From an uncultured Piscinibacter sp. (GTDB taxonomy: Bacteria; Pseudomonadota; Gammaproteobacteria; Burkholderiales; Burkholderiaceae_C), in assembly GCF_937952055.1 (NCBI RefSeq), contig NZ_CALFYO010000022.1, positions 62,001-126,000 of the forward strand: a DNA stretch of 64,000 nt, in the 5' to 3' direction. The notes under the pieces are model-generated. The model was not told the DNA's origin. It saw only the letters and a list, made by a program, of their open reading frames with translations, and did no database searches. Made by a program: the position numbers and the translations under genes. Each line of letters begins with the position of its first letter. The first letter of the stretch is position 1. Below are positions 1 to 12,400 of the stretch, piece after piece.

Positions 1-1
1 G

Positions 2-526
2 CTCGATGCGGTGACGCTGGCACGCGAGCCCGGCGCGCGTGGCGTGATGGCGGCACTCGCCGGCACGGTGCATTCGTCCTACGACGTGCGCAAGGTGCAC
101 AGCTACCGGGTCGAGGCGTTCGCATCGGGGGATGCAGGGCCGCTGGCGCGTTTCGAGGAAGGCCGCGTGCGGCGTCTGCGCGACTGGCCGACCGGCAAGG
201 CGCTCGGGCTCGACGTGCTGGCGGCCCCCTGGCCCTGGGTGGAACTCGTCACCAGCCACGCCGGCGCGCGTGCCGAGGGCGTTCAGGCGCTGGTCAGGGC
301 CGGTGTGCGAGGCATCGTCGTGGCCGGCACCGGCAACGGCAGCTTGCACCATGTGCTGGCGGCGGCGTTGGTCGAGGCCCAGCATGCCGGAGTGACTGTG
401 TGGCGCAGCACGCGCTGCCTCGACGGTCCGGTGCAGGCCAGAGCTGGCGACCTCATCCCCGTGGCGGGGACGCTGACGCCGGTGCAGGCGCGCATCGAAT
501 TGATGCTTCAGCTGATGCGCCGCTGA
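2..526 (+). CDS. L-asparaginase, C-terminal part (5' end outside window)
   Basis: The reading frame is open from the left edge, so the N-terminal domain with the catalytic threonines is missing; 174 residues remain. The visible part matches the smaller C-terminal domain of bacterial type asparaginases, which hydrolyse L-asparagine to aspartate and ammonia. Supporting features are a serine/histidine-containing segment (TSHAGA) and the hallmark GIVVAGTGNGSLHHVL stretch, which in this family contributes to the subunit interface and active site. It converges with ohr, whose stop lies 7 bases beyond its own stop. Whether the enzyme is cytoplasmic or exported cannot be judged without the N-terminus. 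Confidence 0.8.
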   Translation, partial: LDAVTLAREPGARGVMAALAGTVHSSYDVRKVHSYRVEAFASGDAGPLARFEEGRVRRLRDWPTGKALGLDVLAAPWPWVELVTSHAGARAEGVQALVRAGVRGIVVAGTGNGSLHHVLAAALVEAQHAGVTVWRSTRCLDGPVQARAGDLIPVAGTLTPVQARIELMLQLMRR

Positions 527-533
527 AACGCGT

Positions 534-956
534 TCAGACGACGGCCAGCGTGACGTCGATGTTGCCGCGCGTGGCGTTCGAGTAGGGGCAGACCTGGTGC
601 GCGGCGTCGACCAGCGCCTGCGCTTCTTCCTTCGACCACCCGGGAATGCTGATCTGCATCGCCACCTGGATGCCGAAGCCGGCCGGGATCGGGCCGATCG
701 CCACGTCGGCGGTGATCGAAGCGTCGACCGGCACGACCTTCTTGCGCTGGCCGGCGACGAACTTCATCGCCCCCATGAAGCAGGCCGAGTAGCCGGCGGC
801 GAACATCTGCTCGGGGTTGGTGCCGTTGCCGTTGCCGCCCATCTCCTTCGGCGGGGCCAGCGTGACGCTCAGCTTGCCGTCATCGGACCTGGAGGTGCCT
901 TCGCGGCCGCCGGTGGTGGTGGCGCGGGCGGTGTAGATCACTTTCTCGAGAGCCAT
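534..956 (-). CDS. ohr: Organic hydroperoxide resistance protein Ohr (OsmC family)
   Basis: A 140-residue thiol peroxidase that reduces organic (lipid) hydroperoxides in the cytoplasm. Both redox-active cysteines of the family are present: Cys59 in the YSACF motif and Cys123 in VCPYSNATRGN, the latter context being typical of Ohr rather than OsmC. Length matches the family (about 140). The gene starts 10 bases after the stop of ohrR on the same strand, so the two form an ohrR-ohr operon controlled from the operator upstream of ohrR. Confidence 0.93.
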   Translation of the reverse strand: MALEKVIYTARATTTGGREGTSRSDDGKLSVTLAPPKEMGGNGNGTNPEQMFAAGYSACFMGAMKFVAGQRKKVVPVDASITADVAIGPIPAGFGIQVAMQISIPGWSKEEAQALVDAAHQVCPYSNATRGNIDVTLAVV

Positions 957-966
957 GGAACTTCCT

Positions 967-1455
967 TCAAGGATGGTGGGGCGGGGAATTGGTCCCGAGC
1001 AGCTGCGTGCGCAGATGCTGCAGGCGCTGGGTGAGCGAGACCAGTTCGTCGGCGCTGCAACCGCTGGCGGCTGCCAGTTCGCGGGGTACAGGTTGCGCGC
1101 GCTGCTTGAGCGAGCGGCCCGACGCGGTCAGGCTGACGATGACGCGGCGTTCGTCAGCGGCGGCGCGCGCGCGCTGCAGCCATCCGGCGGCCTCCATGCG
1201 CTTGAGCAGCGGCGTCAGCGTGCCGGAGTCAAGGAACAGGCGTTCGCCCAGCTCGCCGACGGACAGGTCGTCGCGCTCCCACAGCACCAGCAGCACGAGG
1301 TACTGCGGGTAGGTCAGGCCGAGCGGCTCGAGCAGCGGTTTGTAGAGCTTGGTCATCGCCAGCGACGACGAATACAGCGCGAAGCACAGCTGCCGGTCGA
1401 GCTGCAACCAGTCGAGGCTGCGGGGCGCTGCGGGAGCGTTCGTGGTGCGAGGCAT
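967..1455 (-). CDS. ohrR: MarR-family peroxide-sensing repressor OhrR
   Basis: A 162-residue winged-helix repressor. The N-terminal Cys24 in the LCFALYSSS segment corresponds to the single reactive cysteine that organic hydroperoxides oxidise to release OhrR from DNA. The central helix-turn-helix region (LTYPQYLVLLVLWERDDLSV, then the SGTLTPLLKRME recognition helix) and the wing with DERR are typical of MarR proteins. There are further cysteines near the C-terminus. It is the first gene of a two-gene operon with ohr. An ACAAT-TAG-ATTGT palindrome 25 bases upstream of the start codon probably makes it autoregulated. Confidence 0.92.
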   Translation of the reverse strand: MPRTTNAPAAPRSLDWLQLDRQLCFALYSSSLAMTKLYKPLLEPLGLTYPQYLVLLVLWERDDLSVGELGERLFLDSGTLTPLLKRMEAAGWLQRARAAADERRVIVSLTASGRSLKQRAQPVPRELAAASGCSADELVSLTQRLQHLRTQLLGTNSPPHHP

Positions 1456-1479
1456 GGTGTGGACTGTATTTCAAGTTGA

Positions 1480-1492
1480 ACAATTAGATTGT
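1480..1492. promoter_or_regulatory. Probable OhrR operator
   Basis: ACAATTAGATTGT is an inverted repeat (ACAAT/ATTGT with a 3-base spacer) just upstream of ohrR. It differs by about one base from the known OhrR box core ACAATTAAATTGT. Position and match suggest peroxide-relieved repression of the ohrR-ohr operon. The assignment rests on motif similarity only. Confidence 0.7.
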
Positions 1493-1540
1493 GCGCAACA
1501 TAATAGCCTCCGGCGATGCAGGGGCATCGTCGCAGCGGGC

Positions 1541-3493
<1,953 letters not shown>

Positions 3494-3497
3494 CGGG

Positions 3498-4394
3498 TCA
3501 GCCCTTGTTCTGCCTGGCGAGCCTGATCAGGGCGTCGCGCGTCATCAGCAGCACCTCGTCGTCGCCCGCGCTGGTGGGCAGCCAGGCCACCTCGGCGCGC
3601 GGAAAGGCTCGCTCGAAATGGTGCCGTTCGTGGCCGATCTCCAGCACCAGCACCGCGTCGGCGTTCATCTGCGCCGGCGCGTCGCGCAGGATGCGGCGCA
3701 CCAGGTCCATGCCGTCGTCGCCGCCAGCCAGCGCGATCGCCGGCTCGGCGCGGTATTCGGCGGGCAGCCTGGCCATGCTTTCGCTGCTCACGTACGGCGG
3801 ATTGCAGACGATCAGGTCGTAAGGGCCGCGCACGGCGGCGAGCAGGTCCGACTGCAGCAAACGGATGCGCGAGCCCAGCCGGTGGCGGTCGACGTTGAGG
3901 CGCGCCACCGCCAGTGCATCTTCGGAAATGTCGGCAGCGTCGACCTCGATCTCCGGATAGGCCATCGCAGCGATCACCGCCAGGCTGCCGTTGCCGGTGC
4001 ACAGGTCGAGCACGCGCTTCGTGCGGTCCGACAGCCAGGCATCGAGCGTGCCCACTTCTTCGCCGTCGACGAGCAACTCGGCGATGAAGGAGCGCGGCAC
4101 GATGACACGCTCGTCGACGTAGAACGGCACGTTCTGCAGCCAAGCCTCCTTGGTCAGGTAGGCGGCGGGTTGGCGCGTCTCGATGCGCCGCGTCACCAGC
4201 GCTTCGGCCTTGGCCTGCTCCTCGGGCGGCAGTTCGCGCTGGGCGCGTTCCTCGAGCGCATCCAGCGGCAGGCCGAGTGCGAACAGCACCAGCCAGGCGG
4301 CCTCGTCGAAGGCATTGGTCGTGCCATGGCCAAACGAAACGCCCGCCTGTTTGAGGCGGGCGCTCTGCGCGGTGATGAGGTCGATGAGCTTCAT
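3498..4394 (-). CDS. prmB: Ribosomal protein L3 N5-glutamine methyltransferase PrmB
   Basis: A 298-residue SAM-dependent methyltransferase of the HemK family, which methylates a glutamine of ribosomal protein L3. The SAM motif I appears as VLDLCTGNGSLAV, and the glutamine-binding NPPY motif is present as VCNPPYVS. The N-terminal helical domain (MKLIDLITAQSARLKQAGVS) and the segment KEAWLQNVPFYVDERVIVPRS are characteristic of PrmB rather than PrmC. Its ATG overlaps the dapE stop (ATGA), so translation is probably coupled to dapE. Confidence 0.9.
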   Translation of the reverse strand: MKLIDLITAQSARLKQAGVSFGHGTTNAFDEAAWLVLFALGLPLDALEERAQRELPPEEQAKAEALVTRRIETRQPAAYLTKEAWLQNVPFYVDERVIVPRSFIAELLVDGEEVGTLDAWLSDRTKRVLDLCTGNGSLAVIAAMAYPEIEVDAADISEDALAVARLNVDRHRLGSRIRLLQSDLLAAVRGPYDLIVCNPPYVSSESMARLPAEYRAEPAIALAGGDDGMDLVRRILRDAPAQMNADAVLVLEIGHERHHFERAFPRAEVAWLPTSAGDDEVLLMTRDALIRLARQNKG

Positions 4395-5548
4395 GCGAGC
4401 AATGTCTGCAAAGTGCGACGGTAGATGTTCTTCAAGGGCTCGAGGCTGGCCACCTCGACCCACTCGTCGATCTTGTGGATGCTGGCGTTGAGCGGCCCGA
4501 ATTCGACCACTTGCGGACAGATCTTCGCGATGAAGCGGCCATCGGAGGTGCCGCCTGTGGTCGACAGCTCGGTCTCGATGCCGGTCTCGGCGCGGATCGC
4601 GCCCGCCAGTGCGTCGCTCAGCGAGCCGATCGGCGTCAGGAAGGGCTCGCCGCCGAGCGTCCAGGCGAGCTCGTGATCCAGCCCGTGCCTGTCGAGCACC
4701 ACCTGCACGCGCTGCCTCAGCGCCTCGGGCGTCGACTCGGTGGAGAAACGGAAGTTGAAGTCCACCACCAGTTCGCCCGGGATGACGTTCGTCGCGCCCG
4801 TGCCGGCGTGGATGTTCGACATCTGCCAGCTCGTCGGCGGGAAGTAGCGGTTGCCGCGGTCCCACTCGATTGCCGCCAGCTCGGCCAGCGCCGGGGCGGC
4901 GAGGTGGATGGGGTTCTTCGCCAACTGCGGGTAGGCGATGTGGCCTTGCACGCCTTTGACCGTGAGCCGCGCGGACAGCGAGCCGCGGCGGCCGTTCTTC
5001 ACCATGTCGCCGAGCCGCTGCACCGAGGTCGGCTCGCCGACGATGCAGGCATCGAGGCGGACGCCCTGGCGCTGCAGCCGCTCGACCACCTTCACCGTGC
5101 CGTCGTTCGCCGGGCCCTCCTCGTCGCTGGTGAGCAGGAAGGCGACCGAGCCGCGGTGCGCCGGGTGGGCGGCGACGAACTCCTCGGTGGCGACCACCAT
5201 GGCGGCCAGCGAGCTCTTCATGTCGGCGGCGCCACGGCCGTAGAGCCTGCCGCCGCGATGGGTGGGCACGAAGGGGTCGCTCGTCCATTGCGCCAGCGGA
5301 CCGGTGGGCACGACGTCGGTGTGACCGGCGAACACCAGCAGCGGGGCGCGCGCATCGCTGCCGCGTCGCAGGGCCCAGAGGTTGGTGACGCGGAAGTCGT
5401 CCGGGCCCGAGACCAGCGTCTCGAACTCGAAGCCGAGCGGCAGCAGGCGCTCGCGGATGATGGCCTGGCAGCCACCATCGTCCGGCGTCACCGAGCGGCA
5501 GGCGATGAGCTGTTCGACGAGGTGCAGGGTCCGTGTCATCGAGCTCAA
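4391..5548 (-). CDS. dapE: Succinyl-diaminopimelate desuccinylase DapE
   Basis: A 385-residue cytoplasmic zinc hydrolase of the M20 family that releases succinate from N-succinyl-LL-diaminopimelate in the succinylase branch of lysine and peptidoglycan-precursor synthesis. Metal-site motifs are visible in order: FAGHTDVVP (His76), YGRGAADMKSS, TSDEEGPANDGT with the catalytic glutamate, and the C-terminal GPLNASIHKIDEWV histidine. Length matches the family. An alternative start three codons downstream (MTRTLHLVEQL) matches other DapE N-termini equally well. It lies between pilU and prmB with nearly no spacing. Confidence 0.95.
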   Translation of the reverse strand: MSSMTRTLHLVEQLIACRSVTPDDGGCQAIIRERLLPLGFEFETLVSGPDDFRVTNLWALRRGSDARAPLLVFAGHTDVVPTGPLAQWTSDPFVPTHRGGRLYGRGAADMKSSLAAMVVATEEFVAAHPAHRGSVAFLLTSDEEGPANDGTVKVVERLQRQGVRLDACIVGEPTSVQRLGDMVKNGRRGSLSARLTVKGVQGHIAYPQLAKNPIHLAAPALAELAAIEWDRGNRYFPPTSWQMSNIHAGTGATNVIPGELVVDFNFRFSTESTPEALRQRVQVVLDRHGLDHELAWTLGGEPFLTPIGSLSDALAGAIRAETGIETELSTTGGTSDGRFIAKICPQVVEFGPLNASIHKIDEWVEVASLEPLKNIYRRTLQTLLA

Positions 5549-6732
5549 TTGGGCCGCAGCAGGCCCGACATCGTGCTCGTCTCCTCGCGCACATCAAGCT
5601 GGATCTCGGTGAAGGTCGGCTGGTCGTCCGACTCTTCCTTCTTCGGCTGGATGCGCGAGACGGGCGACATGTCGTTCTGCAGGCGCCACATCAGGTTGGT
5701 CGGCGAGTCGGCGTAGGCCAGGCCCTCGTCGCGGGTGATGACGTCGGTGGTGATCAGTCGCGCGAGGTCCTGCTCGAAGGTCTGCGAGCCTTCTGCGAGC
5801 GATTTCTCCATCGCCTCCTTCACGCCGCTGAAATCGCCCTGCTCGATCAGCTCGGAGACGAGCTTGGTGTTGAGCATCACCTCCACGGCGGGCACGCGTC
5901 CGCCGGCGACGGCGCGCACGAGGCGCTGCGAGATCACCCCCTTCAGCCCGGCGGCCAGGTCGGCCAGCAGGGCCGGGCGCGCTTCCGGCGTGTAGAAGGA
6001 CAGGATCCGCCCGAGCGCGTGGTACGAGTTGTTCGCGTGCAGCGTGGAAAGCACCAGGTGGCCCGACAGCGCGTACGAGATCGCCGAGGTCATGGTCTCG
6101 CGGTCGCGGATCTCGCCGATCATGATGCAGTCCGGCGCCTGGCGCAGCGCGTTCTTCAGGCCGACCTGCAGGCTGTTGGTGTCGCGGCCCACCTCGCGCT
6201 GGTTGACCACCGACTTCTTGTTGGTGAAGAGGAACTCGATCGGATCCTCGATGGTGAGGATGTGCCCGGCCATCTGCTGATTGCGCTGCTCGAGCATCGC
6301 CGCCAGCGTCGTGCTCTTGCCGGTGCCGGTGGCGCCGACCATCAGGATCAGGCCGCGCTTCTCGAGGATCAGCGTGTTCAGGATCGGCGGGACGTTCAGG
6401 CTTTCCAGCGACGGGATGACCACCGGGATGCAGCGGAACACCGCCGCGACCGAGCCTCGCTGCTTGAAGCCGGACAGGCGGAAGCTGCCCACGCCGGACA
6501 GGCCGATGCTCATGTTCAACTCGCCGGTGTCGTCGAGCTCCTCAAGCTGCGTCGGCGTCAGCAGTTCGGCGAGCAGCTGGCGTGGCTGGCTGTGCGTGAG
6601 CGGCTGGTCGGAAAGCTGCAGCAGTTGCCCGCTGATCTTGATGAGGATCGGCGAGTTGGCCGACAGGTAGACGTCCGACGCGCCCTTCTCGGCCATCAGC
6701 CGCAGGACGCGTTCCATGTTTCCGCCGCTCAT
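5545..6732 (-). CDS. pilU: PilT/PilU-type twisting motility ATPase
   Basis: A 395-residue hexameric secretion-type ATPase of the PilT/PilU family, which powers type IV pilus retraction at the inner membrane. Walker A is VGATGTGKSTTLAAM; the Asp box and Walker B follow as ILTIEDPIEFLF and CIMIGEIRDRETM, and the His box as LSTLHANNSYHALGRI. The C-terminal extension after the core (about 40 residues, ending SGLLRPN) and the sequence favour PilU over PilT. The chosen ATG has a good ribosome site (GGGAGG, 8 bases upstream); a longer reading frame upstream lacks support. It sits between dapD and dapE rather than in a pil cluster. Confidence 0.85.
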   Translation of the reverse strand: MSGGNMERVLRLMAEKGASDVYLSANSPILIKISGQLLQLSDQPLTHSQPRQLLAELLTPTQLEELDDTGELNMSIGLSGVGSFRLSGFKQRGSVAAVFRCIPVVIPSLESLNVPPILNTLILEKRGLILMVGATGTGKSTTLAAMLEQRNQQMAGHILTIEDPIEFLFTNKKSVVNQREVGRDTNSLQVGLKNALRQAPDCIMIGEIRDRETMTSAISYALSGHLVLSTLHANNSYHALGRILSFYTPEARPALLADLAAGLKGVISQRLVRAVAGGRVPAVEVMLNTKLVSELIEQGDFSGVKEAMEKSLAEGSQTFEQDLARLITTDVITRDEGLAYADSPTNLMWRLQNDMSPVSRIQPKKEESDDQPTFTEIQLDVREETSTMSGLLRPN

Positions 6733-6769
6733 GCCGATCCTCCCGTGCGTGTGTCGTGGTGGGGCCCGT

Positions 6770-7591
<822 letters not shown>

Positions 7592-7594
7592 GGC

Positions 7595-8785
7595 TCAGCG
7601 GGCTTGGATGAAGGAAACGATGCGTTGCGCGGCTTCGAGGCACTCGTCGACGCCGGCCACCAGGGCCATGCGCACGCGGCCGGCGCCGGGATTGATGCCG
7701 CCGGCTTCGCGGGCGAGCAGGCTGCCGGGCAGCACGGCCACATTGTATTGAGCGAGCAACTGCAGCGCGAAGGCTACGTCGTCCCCGCCCGGCACGCGCG
7801 CCCAGAGGTAGAAGCCGGCGTCGGGCAGCGCGACATCCATCACGCGCGCGAGCAGCGGAGTGACCTGGGCGAACTTGGTGCGGTACAGACCGCGGTTCTC
7901 GACGACATGCGCCTCGTCGTTCCAGGCCGCGATGCTGGCGGCCTGCACCACCGGGCTCATCGCGCTGCCGTGGTAGGTCCGATAGAGCAGGAAAGGCTTG
8001 AGGATCGCGGCATCGCCGGCGACGAACCCCGAGCGCATGCCCGGCACGTTGGAGCGCTTGGACAGGCTGGTCAGCGCGACCAGCCGGCGGAAATCGCTGC
8101 GGCCGAGCCGGGTAGCGGCCTCCAGCGAGCCCAGCGGCGGCTCGTCGCGAAAGTAGATCTCCGAGTAGCACTCGTCCGAGGCGATGACGAAGCCGTGGCG
8201 GTCGCTCAGATCGAAGAGCATCTTCCACTCCGCCAGCGGCATCACCGCGCCGGTCGGATTCCCCGGTGAGCAGACGTAGAGCAACTGCGTGTGCGCCCAG
8301 ACCTCCGCCGGCACGCTGGCCCAGTCGGGGGCGAAATTGCGCGCCGGGTCGCTGTTGGCGTAGTGCGGCTGGGCCCCGGCGAGCAGCGCCGCACCCTCGT
8401 AGATCTGATAGAAGGGATTGGGGCAGACGACGGCGGCGCCGGGTTTCGTCGGGTCGATCACCGTCTGGGCCAGCGCGAACAGCGCCTCGCGCGAGCCGTT
8501 CACCGGCAGCACCTGCGTGTTGGCGTCCAGCGCCACGCCGTAGCGGCGCTGCACCCAGGCCGCGCAGGCCTGGCGCAGCGCGGGCTCGCCCGCGGTGGCC
8601 GGGTAGCTGGCCAGACCCGCGAGGTGGCCGGTCAGCGCGCGCTTGATCAGTTCCGGCGTCGCATGCTTGGGCTCGCCGATGCCCAGGCCGATCGGTGCGA
8701 GCGCCGGATTGGGCGTGATGCCGCGCGTCAGCTCGCGCAGTCTCTCGAACGGGTAGGGGTGCAGGCGCGCGAGGAGCGGGTTCAT
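7595..8785 (-). CDS. dapC: Succinyldiaminopimelate aminotransferase DapC
   Basis: A 396-residue class I/II PLP-dependent aminotransferase that converts N-succinyl-2-amino-6-ketopimelate to N-succinyl-LL-DAP with glutamate. Typical motifs are the N-terminal GIGEPKHATPELIK, the substrate/cofactor segment CSPGNPTGAV, the ASDECYSEIYF aspartate that holds the PLP pyridine, and the Schiff-base lysine in SLSKRSNVPGMR. The C-terminal GRVRMAL arginine would bind the substrate carboxylate. It is the first gene of the dapC-dapD-pilU-dapE-prmB-ABC-F unit, which supports DapC over other aminotransferases of the fold. Confidence 0.92.
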   Translation of the reverse strand: MNPLLARLHPYPFERLRELTRGITPNPALAPIGLGIGEPKHATPELIKRALTGHLAGLASYPATAGEPALRQACAAWVQRRYGVALDANTQVLPVNGSREALFALAQTVIDPTKPGAAVVCPNPFYQIYEGAALLAGAQPHYANSDPARNFAPDWASVPAEVWAHTQLLYVCSPGNPTGAVMPLAEWKMLFDLSDRHGFVIASDECYSEIYFRDEPPLGSLEAATRLGRSDFRRLVALTSLSKRSNVPGMRSGFVAGDAAILKPFLLYRTYHGSAMSPVVQAASIAAWNDEAHVVENRGLYRTKFAQVTPLLARVMDVALPDAGFYLWARVPGGDDVAFALQLLAQYNVAVLPGSLLAREAGGINPGAGRVRMALVAGVDECLEAAQRIVSFIQAR

Positions 8786-8807
8786 CGGCGAATTATCGAT
8801 GCCTGCC

Positions 8808-9290
8808 TCACAGCAGGCCGGTCTGTGCCGGGTGCGCCGGCAGGTCTACGCGGGGCCGGGGTTTCCAGCCCTTCTTGCGGTGCTCGGCGACCACGTTGGT
8901 GTAGATGCCCCCGCGCACGTACCACTTGGCGGTGATGCGGATAAAGCGCGGCGCCGTGGCCGCGACGATGTCGTCGAGGATGGTGTTGGTCACTTTCTCG
9001 TGGAACGCCCCCTCGTCGCGGAAGCTCCAGAAGTACATCTTCAGGCTCTTCAGCTCGACGCACAGTTTGTCCGCGATCATGTCGATGGTGAAGTGCGCGA
9101 AGTCGGGCTGGCCGGTCAGCGGGCAGTGGCAGGTGAACTCGGGCACCTGGAACTGGATGACATAGTCGCGCTCCGGCGCCGGATTCTCGAAGACGTGCAG
9201 TTCCCTGCTCGGCGCGCTGGGTGGATTGGGCGGCATCGGACGCTGCCTGAGCGGCGGCTGGGCGGGGGTCTTCTTGGCCATGGCGGACAC
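8808..9290 (-). CDS. queF: NADPH-dependent 7-cyano-7-deazaguanine reductase QueF (short form)
   Basis: A 160-residue tunnelling-fold enzyme that reduces preQ0 to preQ1 in queuosine biosynthesis. The catalytic cysteine (Cys56) and aspartate lie in CHCPLTGQPDFA; the QueF-specific ELKSLKMY motif and the substrate glutamate in the FHEK segment follow. It is the short unimodular type rather than the long E. coli type (about 280). It precedes the dap genes on the same strand (22-base gap to dapC) and is divergent from smc, sharing a 140-base intergenic region with it. An alternative ATG lies three codons downstream. Confidence 0.93.
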   Translation of the reverse strand: MSAMAKKTPAQPPLRQRPMPPNPPSAPSRELHVFENPAPERDYVIQFQVPEFTCHCPLTGQPDFAHFTIDMIADKLCVELKSLKMYFWSFRDEGAFHEKVTNTILDDIVAATAPRFIRITAKWYVRGGIYTNVVAEHRKKGWKPRPRVDLPAHPAQTGLL

Positions 9291-9322
9291 GTCTGGAGAG
9301 GGATTGCGCGGGGCCGCGATGC

Positions 9323-9364
9323 TATCATCCCGCCCCGAAGAGGACCCGCGGCAGCGCGGGTTTT
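9323..9364 (+). promoter_or_regulatory. smc leader: possible -10 box followed by a terminator-like hairpin
   Basis: Upstream of smc a -10-like TATCAT (9323-9328) is followed by a GC-rich hairpin: ACCCGC (9344-9349) pairs with GCGGGT (9356-9361) around a 6-base loop, and a run of four T follows directly. This resembles an intrinsic terminator placed inside a leader, 67 bases before the smc start codon. There is no rightward gene before it that it could terminate. No convincing -35 box was found at the normal spacing. Confidence 0.35.
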
Positions 9365-9430
9365 CTCATATGAATCAAGGACTTGGCGAAAGTCTCCGAA
9401 CTTCGACGCCGAGCAGTCACCCGCTCTCCC

Positions 9431-12400
9431 ATGCGCCTGAACTCGATCAAGCTCTCCGGCTTCAAGTCGTTCGCCGAGCCGACCAACTTCCAGTTGCCCG
9501 GGCAATTGGTCGGGGTGGTGGGCCCCAACGGCTGCGGCAAGTCGAACATCATGGATGCGGTGCGCTGGGTGCTGGGCGAGAGCAAGGCCAGCGAACTGCG
9601 CGGCGAGTCGATGCAGGACGTGATCTTCAACGGCTCGGGCAACCGCAAGCCGGCGAGCCGCTCCAGCGTCGAACTGGTGTTCGACAACGCCGACGCGCGC
9701 GCCGGCGGCCAGTGGAACCAGTTCACCGAGATCGCCGTCAAGCGCGTGCTGACGCGCGACGGCACCAGCAGCTACTACATCAACAACCAGCCGGTGCGCC
9801 GCCGCGACGTGCAGGACGTCTTTCTCGGCACCGGCCTGGGCCCGCGCGCCTACGCCATCATCGGCCAGGGCACGATCAGCCGCATCATCGAATCCAAGCC
9901 CGAGGAACTGCGCCTGTTCCTCGAGGAAGCCGCCGGCGTCTCCAAGTACAAGGAGCGCCGCCGCGAGACCGAGAACCGGCTGAAGGACACGCGCGAGAAC
10001 CTGGTCCGGGTCGAGGACATCCTGCGCGAGCTGACCAGCAACCTCGACAAGCTGGAGAAGCAGGCCGAGGTGGCGCAGCAGTACCGCAGCCTGCAGCAAA
10101 GCGGCGAACTCAAGCTGCACCAGCTTTGGTTCCTCAAGCACCGCGACGCGGCCAGCGAGGAAGAGCGCGTCAAGAAGGCGGTGCTCGAGGCCACCAACGC
10201 GCTCGAGGCGCGCCTGGCCGAACTGCGCCAGGGCGAGGCCGAACTGGAGACGATCCGCCAGGCGCACTACACCGCCAGCGACGAACTGCACGGCGCGCAA
10301 GGCCTGCTCGCCGAGGCAGCGCTGGAGGTCAGCCGGCTGGAGGAACGCATCCGCTATGTCGTCGAGGGCCGTGCGCGCGTCGAGCAGCGCCTCGCCGAGC
10401 TGAAGGCCGGCAGCGAACAGTGGGACGAGCGCCGCCGCGAGGCCGAGGATGAACTCGGCCAGATCGCCGAGCAGATCGCCGCCGCCGAAGAGCGGGGCGA
10501 GGTGCTCGCCGCGCAGGCCGAGGAGCAGGCCGGCAATCTGCCGACGCTGGAAGACGCGGTGCGCGCCGCGCAGGCCAGGAGCAACGAGCAGCGCAATGTG
10601 GTGGCCCAGGTGCAGCAGCAGATCCAGCTGCTGGCGGCCGAGAGCCGAAACATCGACGAGCAGCGCCGCCAGTTCAACACCCGTCGCGAGCGGCTCGTCG
10701 CCGAGAAGCAGCAGCTCGCCGCTCCCGACACGCAGCGCCTGGCCGAGCTGAAGCAGCAGGCCGAGGTGGCCGACGAAGCGCAGGCGACCGCCGACGCGAG
10801 GCTGCACGAACTGGGCGAACAGGTGCCGGCGCTCGACGAGGAGCGCCGCACGAAGCAGGAGCAGGTCAATGCCGAGTCGGCCAAGCAGGCCGATCTGAAC
10901 GCGCGCCTCGATGCGTTGCGCGCCCTGCAGGAGAAGGTGCAGACCGAGGGCAAGCTCAAGCCCTGGCTGGCCAAGCACGGCCTGGACGGCCTGCAGGGTC
11001 TGTGGACCAAGGTGCACATCGAGCCGGGCTGGGAGACGGCGCTGGAGTCGGCGCTGCGCGAGCGGCTCAACGCGCTGGAGGTCGGCCGTGTCGAAACCGT
11101 GCGCGCCTTCGCCGACGACGCGCCACCGGCCAAGCTGGCCTTCTACACGCCGCCGAATGCCTCCATCGCCAATACCCACCAGACGCTGCCGCGCCTGTCC
11201 GACCTGCTGCGGCTGGGCGACGCCGGGCTGAAGGCACTGCTGAACGACTGGCTGGAGGGTGTCTACACCGCACAGAACCTCGACGAGGCGCTCGCCGCGC
11301 GCGGCAAGCTGACGCACGGCGAGGTGATCACCACGCGCGAGGGCCATCAGGTCAGCCAGTTCGCCGTGGCCTTCTACGCGCCGGACTCCGAGCAGGCCGG
11401 CATGCTGGCGCGCGCGCAGGAGATCGAGAACCTGGAGCGCCAGCTGCGTGCACAGGCGCTGATTGCCGACGAAGCGCGCAGCGCCCTGGTGCGCGCCGAG
11501 GCGGCCTACACCGAGGCCTCGCAGCGCCTGGTCGGCGTGCGCCGCGATGCCGCCGAGGCGCAGACGCGCGCCCACCAGTTGCAGGTGGACCTGCTGCGCC
11601 TGTCGCAACTGGCCGAGCAGACCAGCACACGCCGCGCGCAGCTCGACGAGGAGCTTGCCGAGCTCGACGGACAGCTCGACGAGCTGAACGAGCGCCGCGC
11701 CACCGGCGAGGCGAGGTTCGAGGAGCTGGACATGCAGCTCGCCACCACGCAGGAGCGCCACGCCGAGCTGGACGAGGACGTGATCGCGGCAGAGCGCAAG
11801 CTGTCCGAGGCGCGTGAGCAGCTGCGTGCGCTGGAGCGCCAGAGCCAGGAGGCGCAGTTCCATGCTCGATCGCTGGCGGCGCGGCGTGGCGAGCTGCAGC
11901 GCGGCATCGAGACGGCGGTGGAACAGGTGGCGGCCAATCAGTCGTCGGCCCAGCAACTGCAGGACGAGCTGGAGCGCCTGACGGACGCCGCCGCGCAGGC
12001 CGGACTGCAGACCGCGCTGGCACTCAAGCTGGAGCGGGAGGCGGCGCTCGGTGCCAAGCGCAGCGAATACGACGACCTGACGCTGCGCATGCGGCGCGCG
12101 GAGGAGCAGCGCCTGTCGCACGAGCAGAGCCTGCAACCCTTGCGCGAGCGCATCACCAAGCTGCAACTGGAAGAACAGGCGGCGCAGCTCGGCGGCGCAC
12201 AGTACCTCGAGCAACTGACGGCCGCCAACGTCGACTTCGAGGCGCTGGCGAAGGGCATCGAGGAGAACGGCGTCAGGCTCCAGGGACTGCAGGGCGAGAT
12301 CGACCGCATCAATCGCGAGATCAACGCACTGGGCGCGGTGAACCTCGCTGCGCTCGACGAACTCACCGCGGCGCGCGAGCGAAAGACCTTCCTCGACGCG

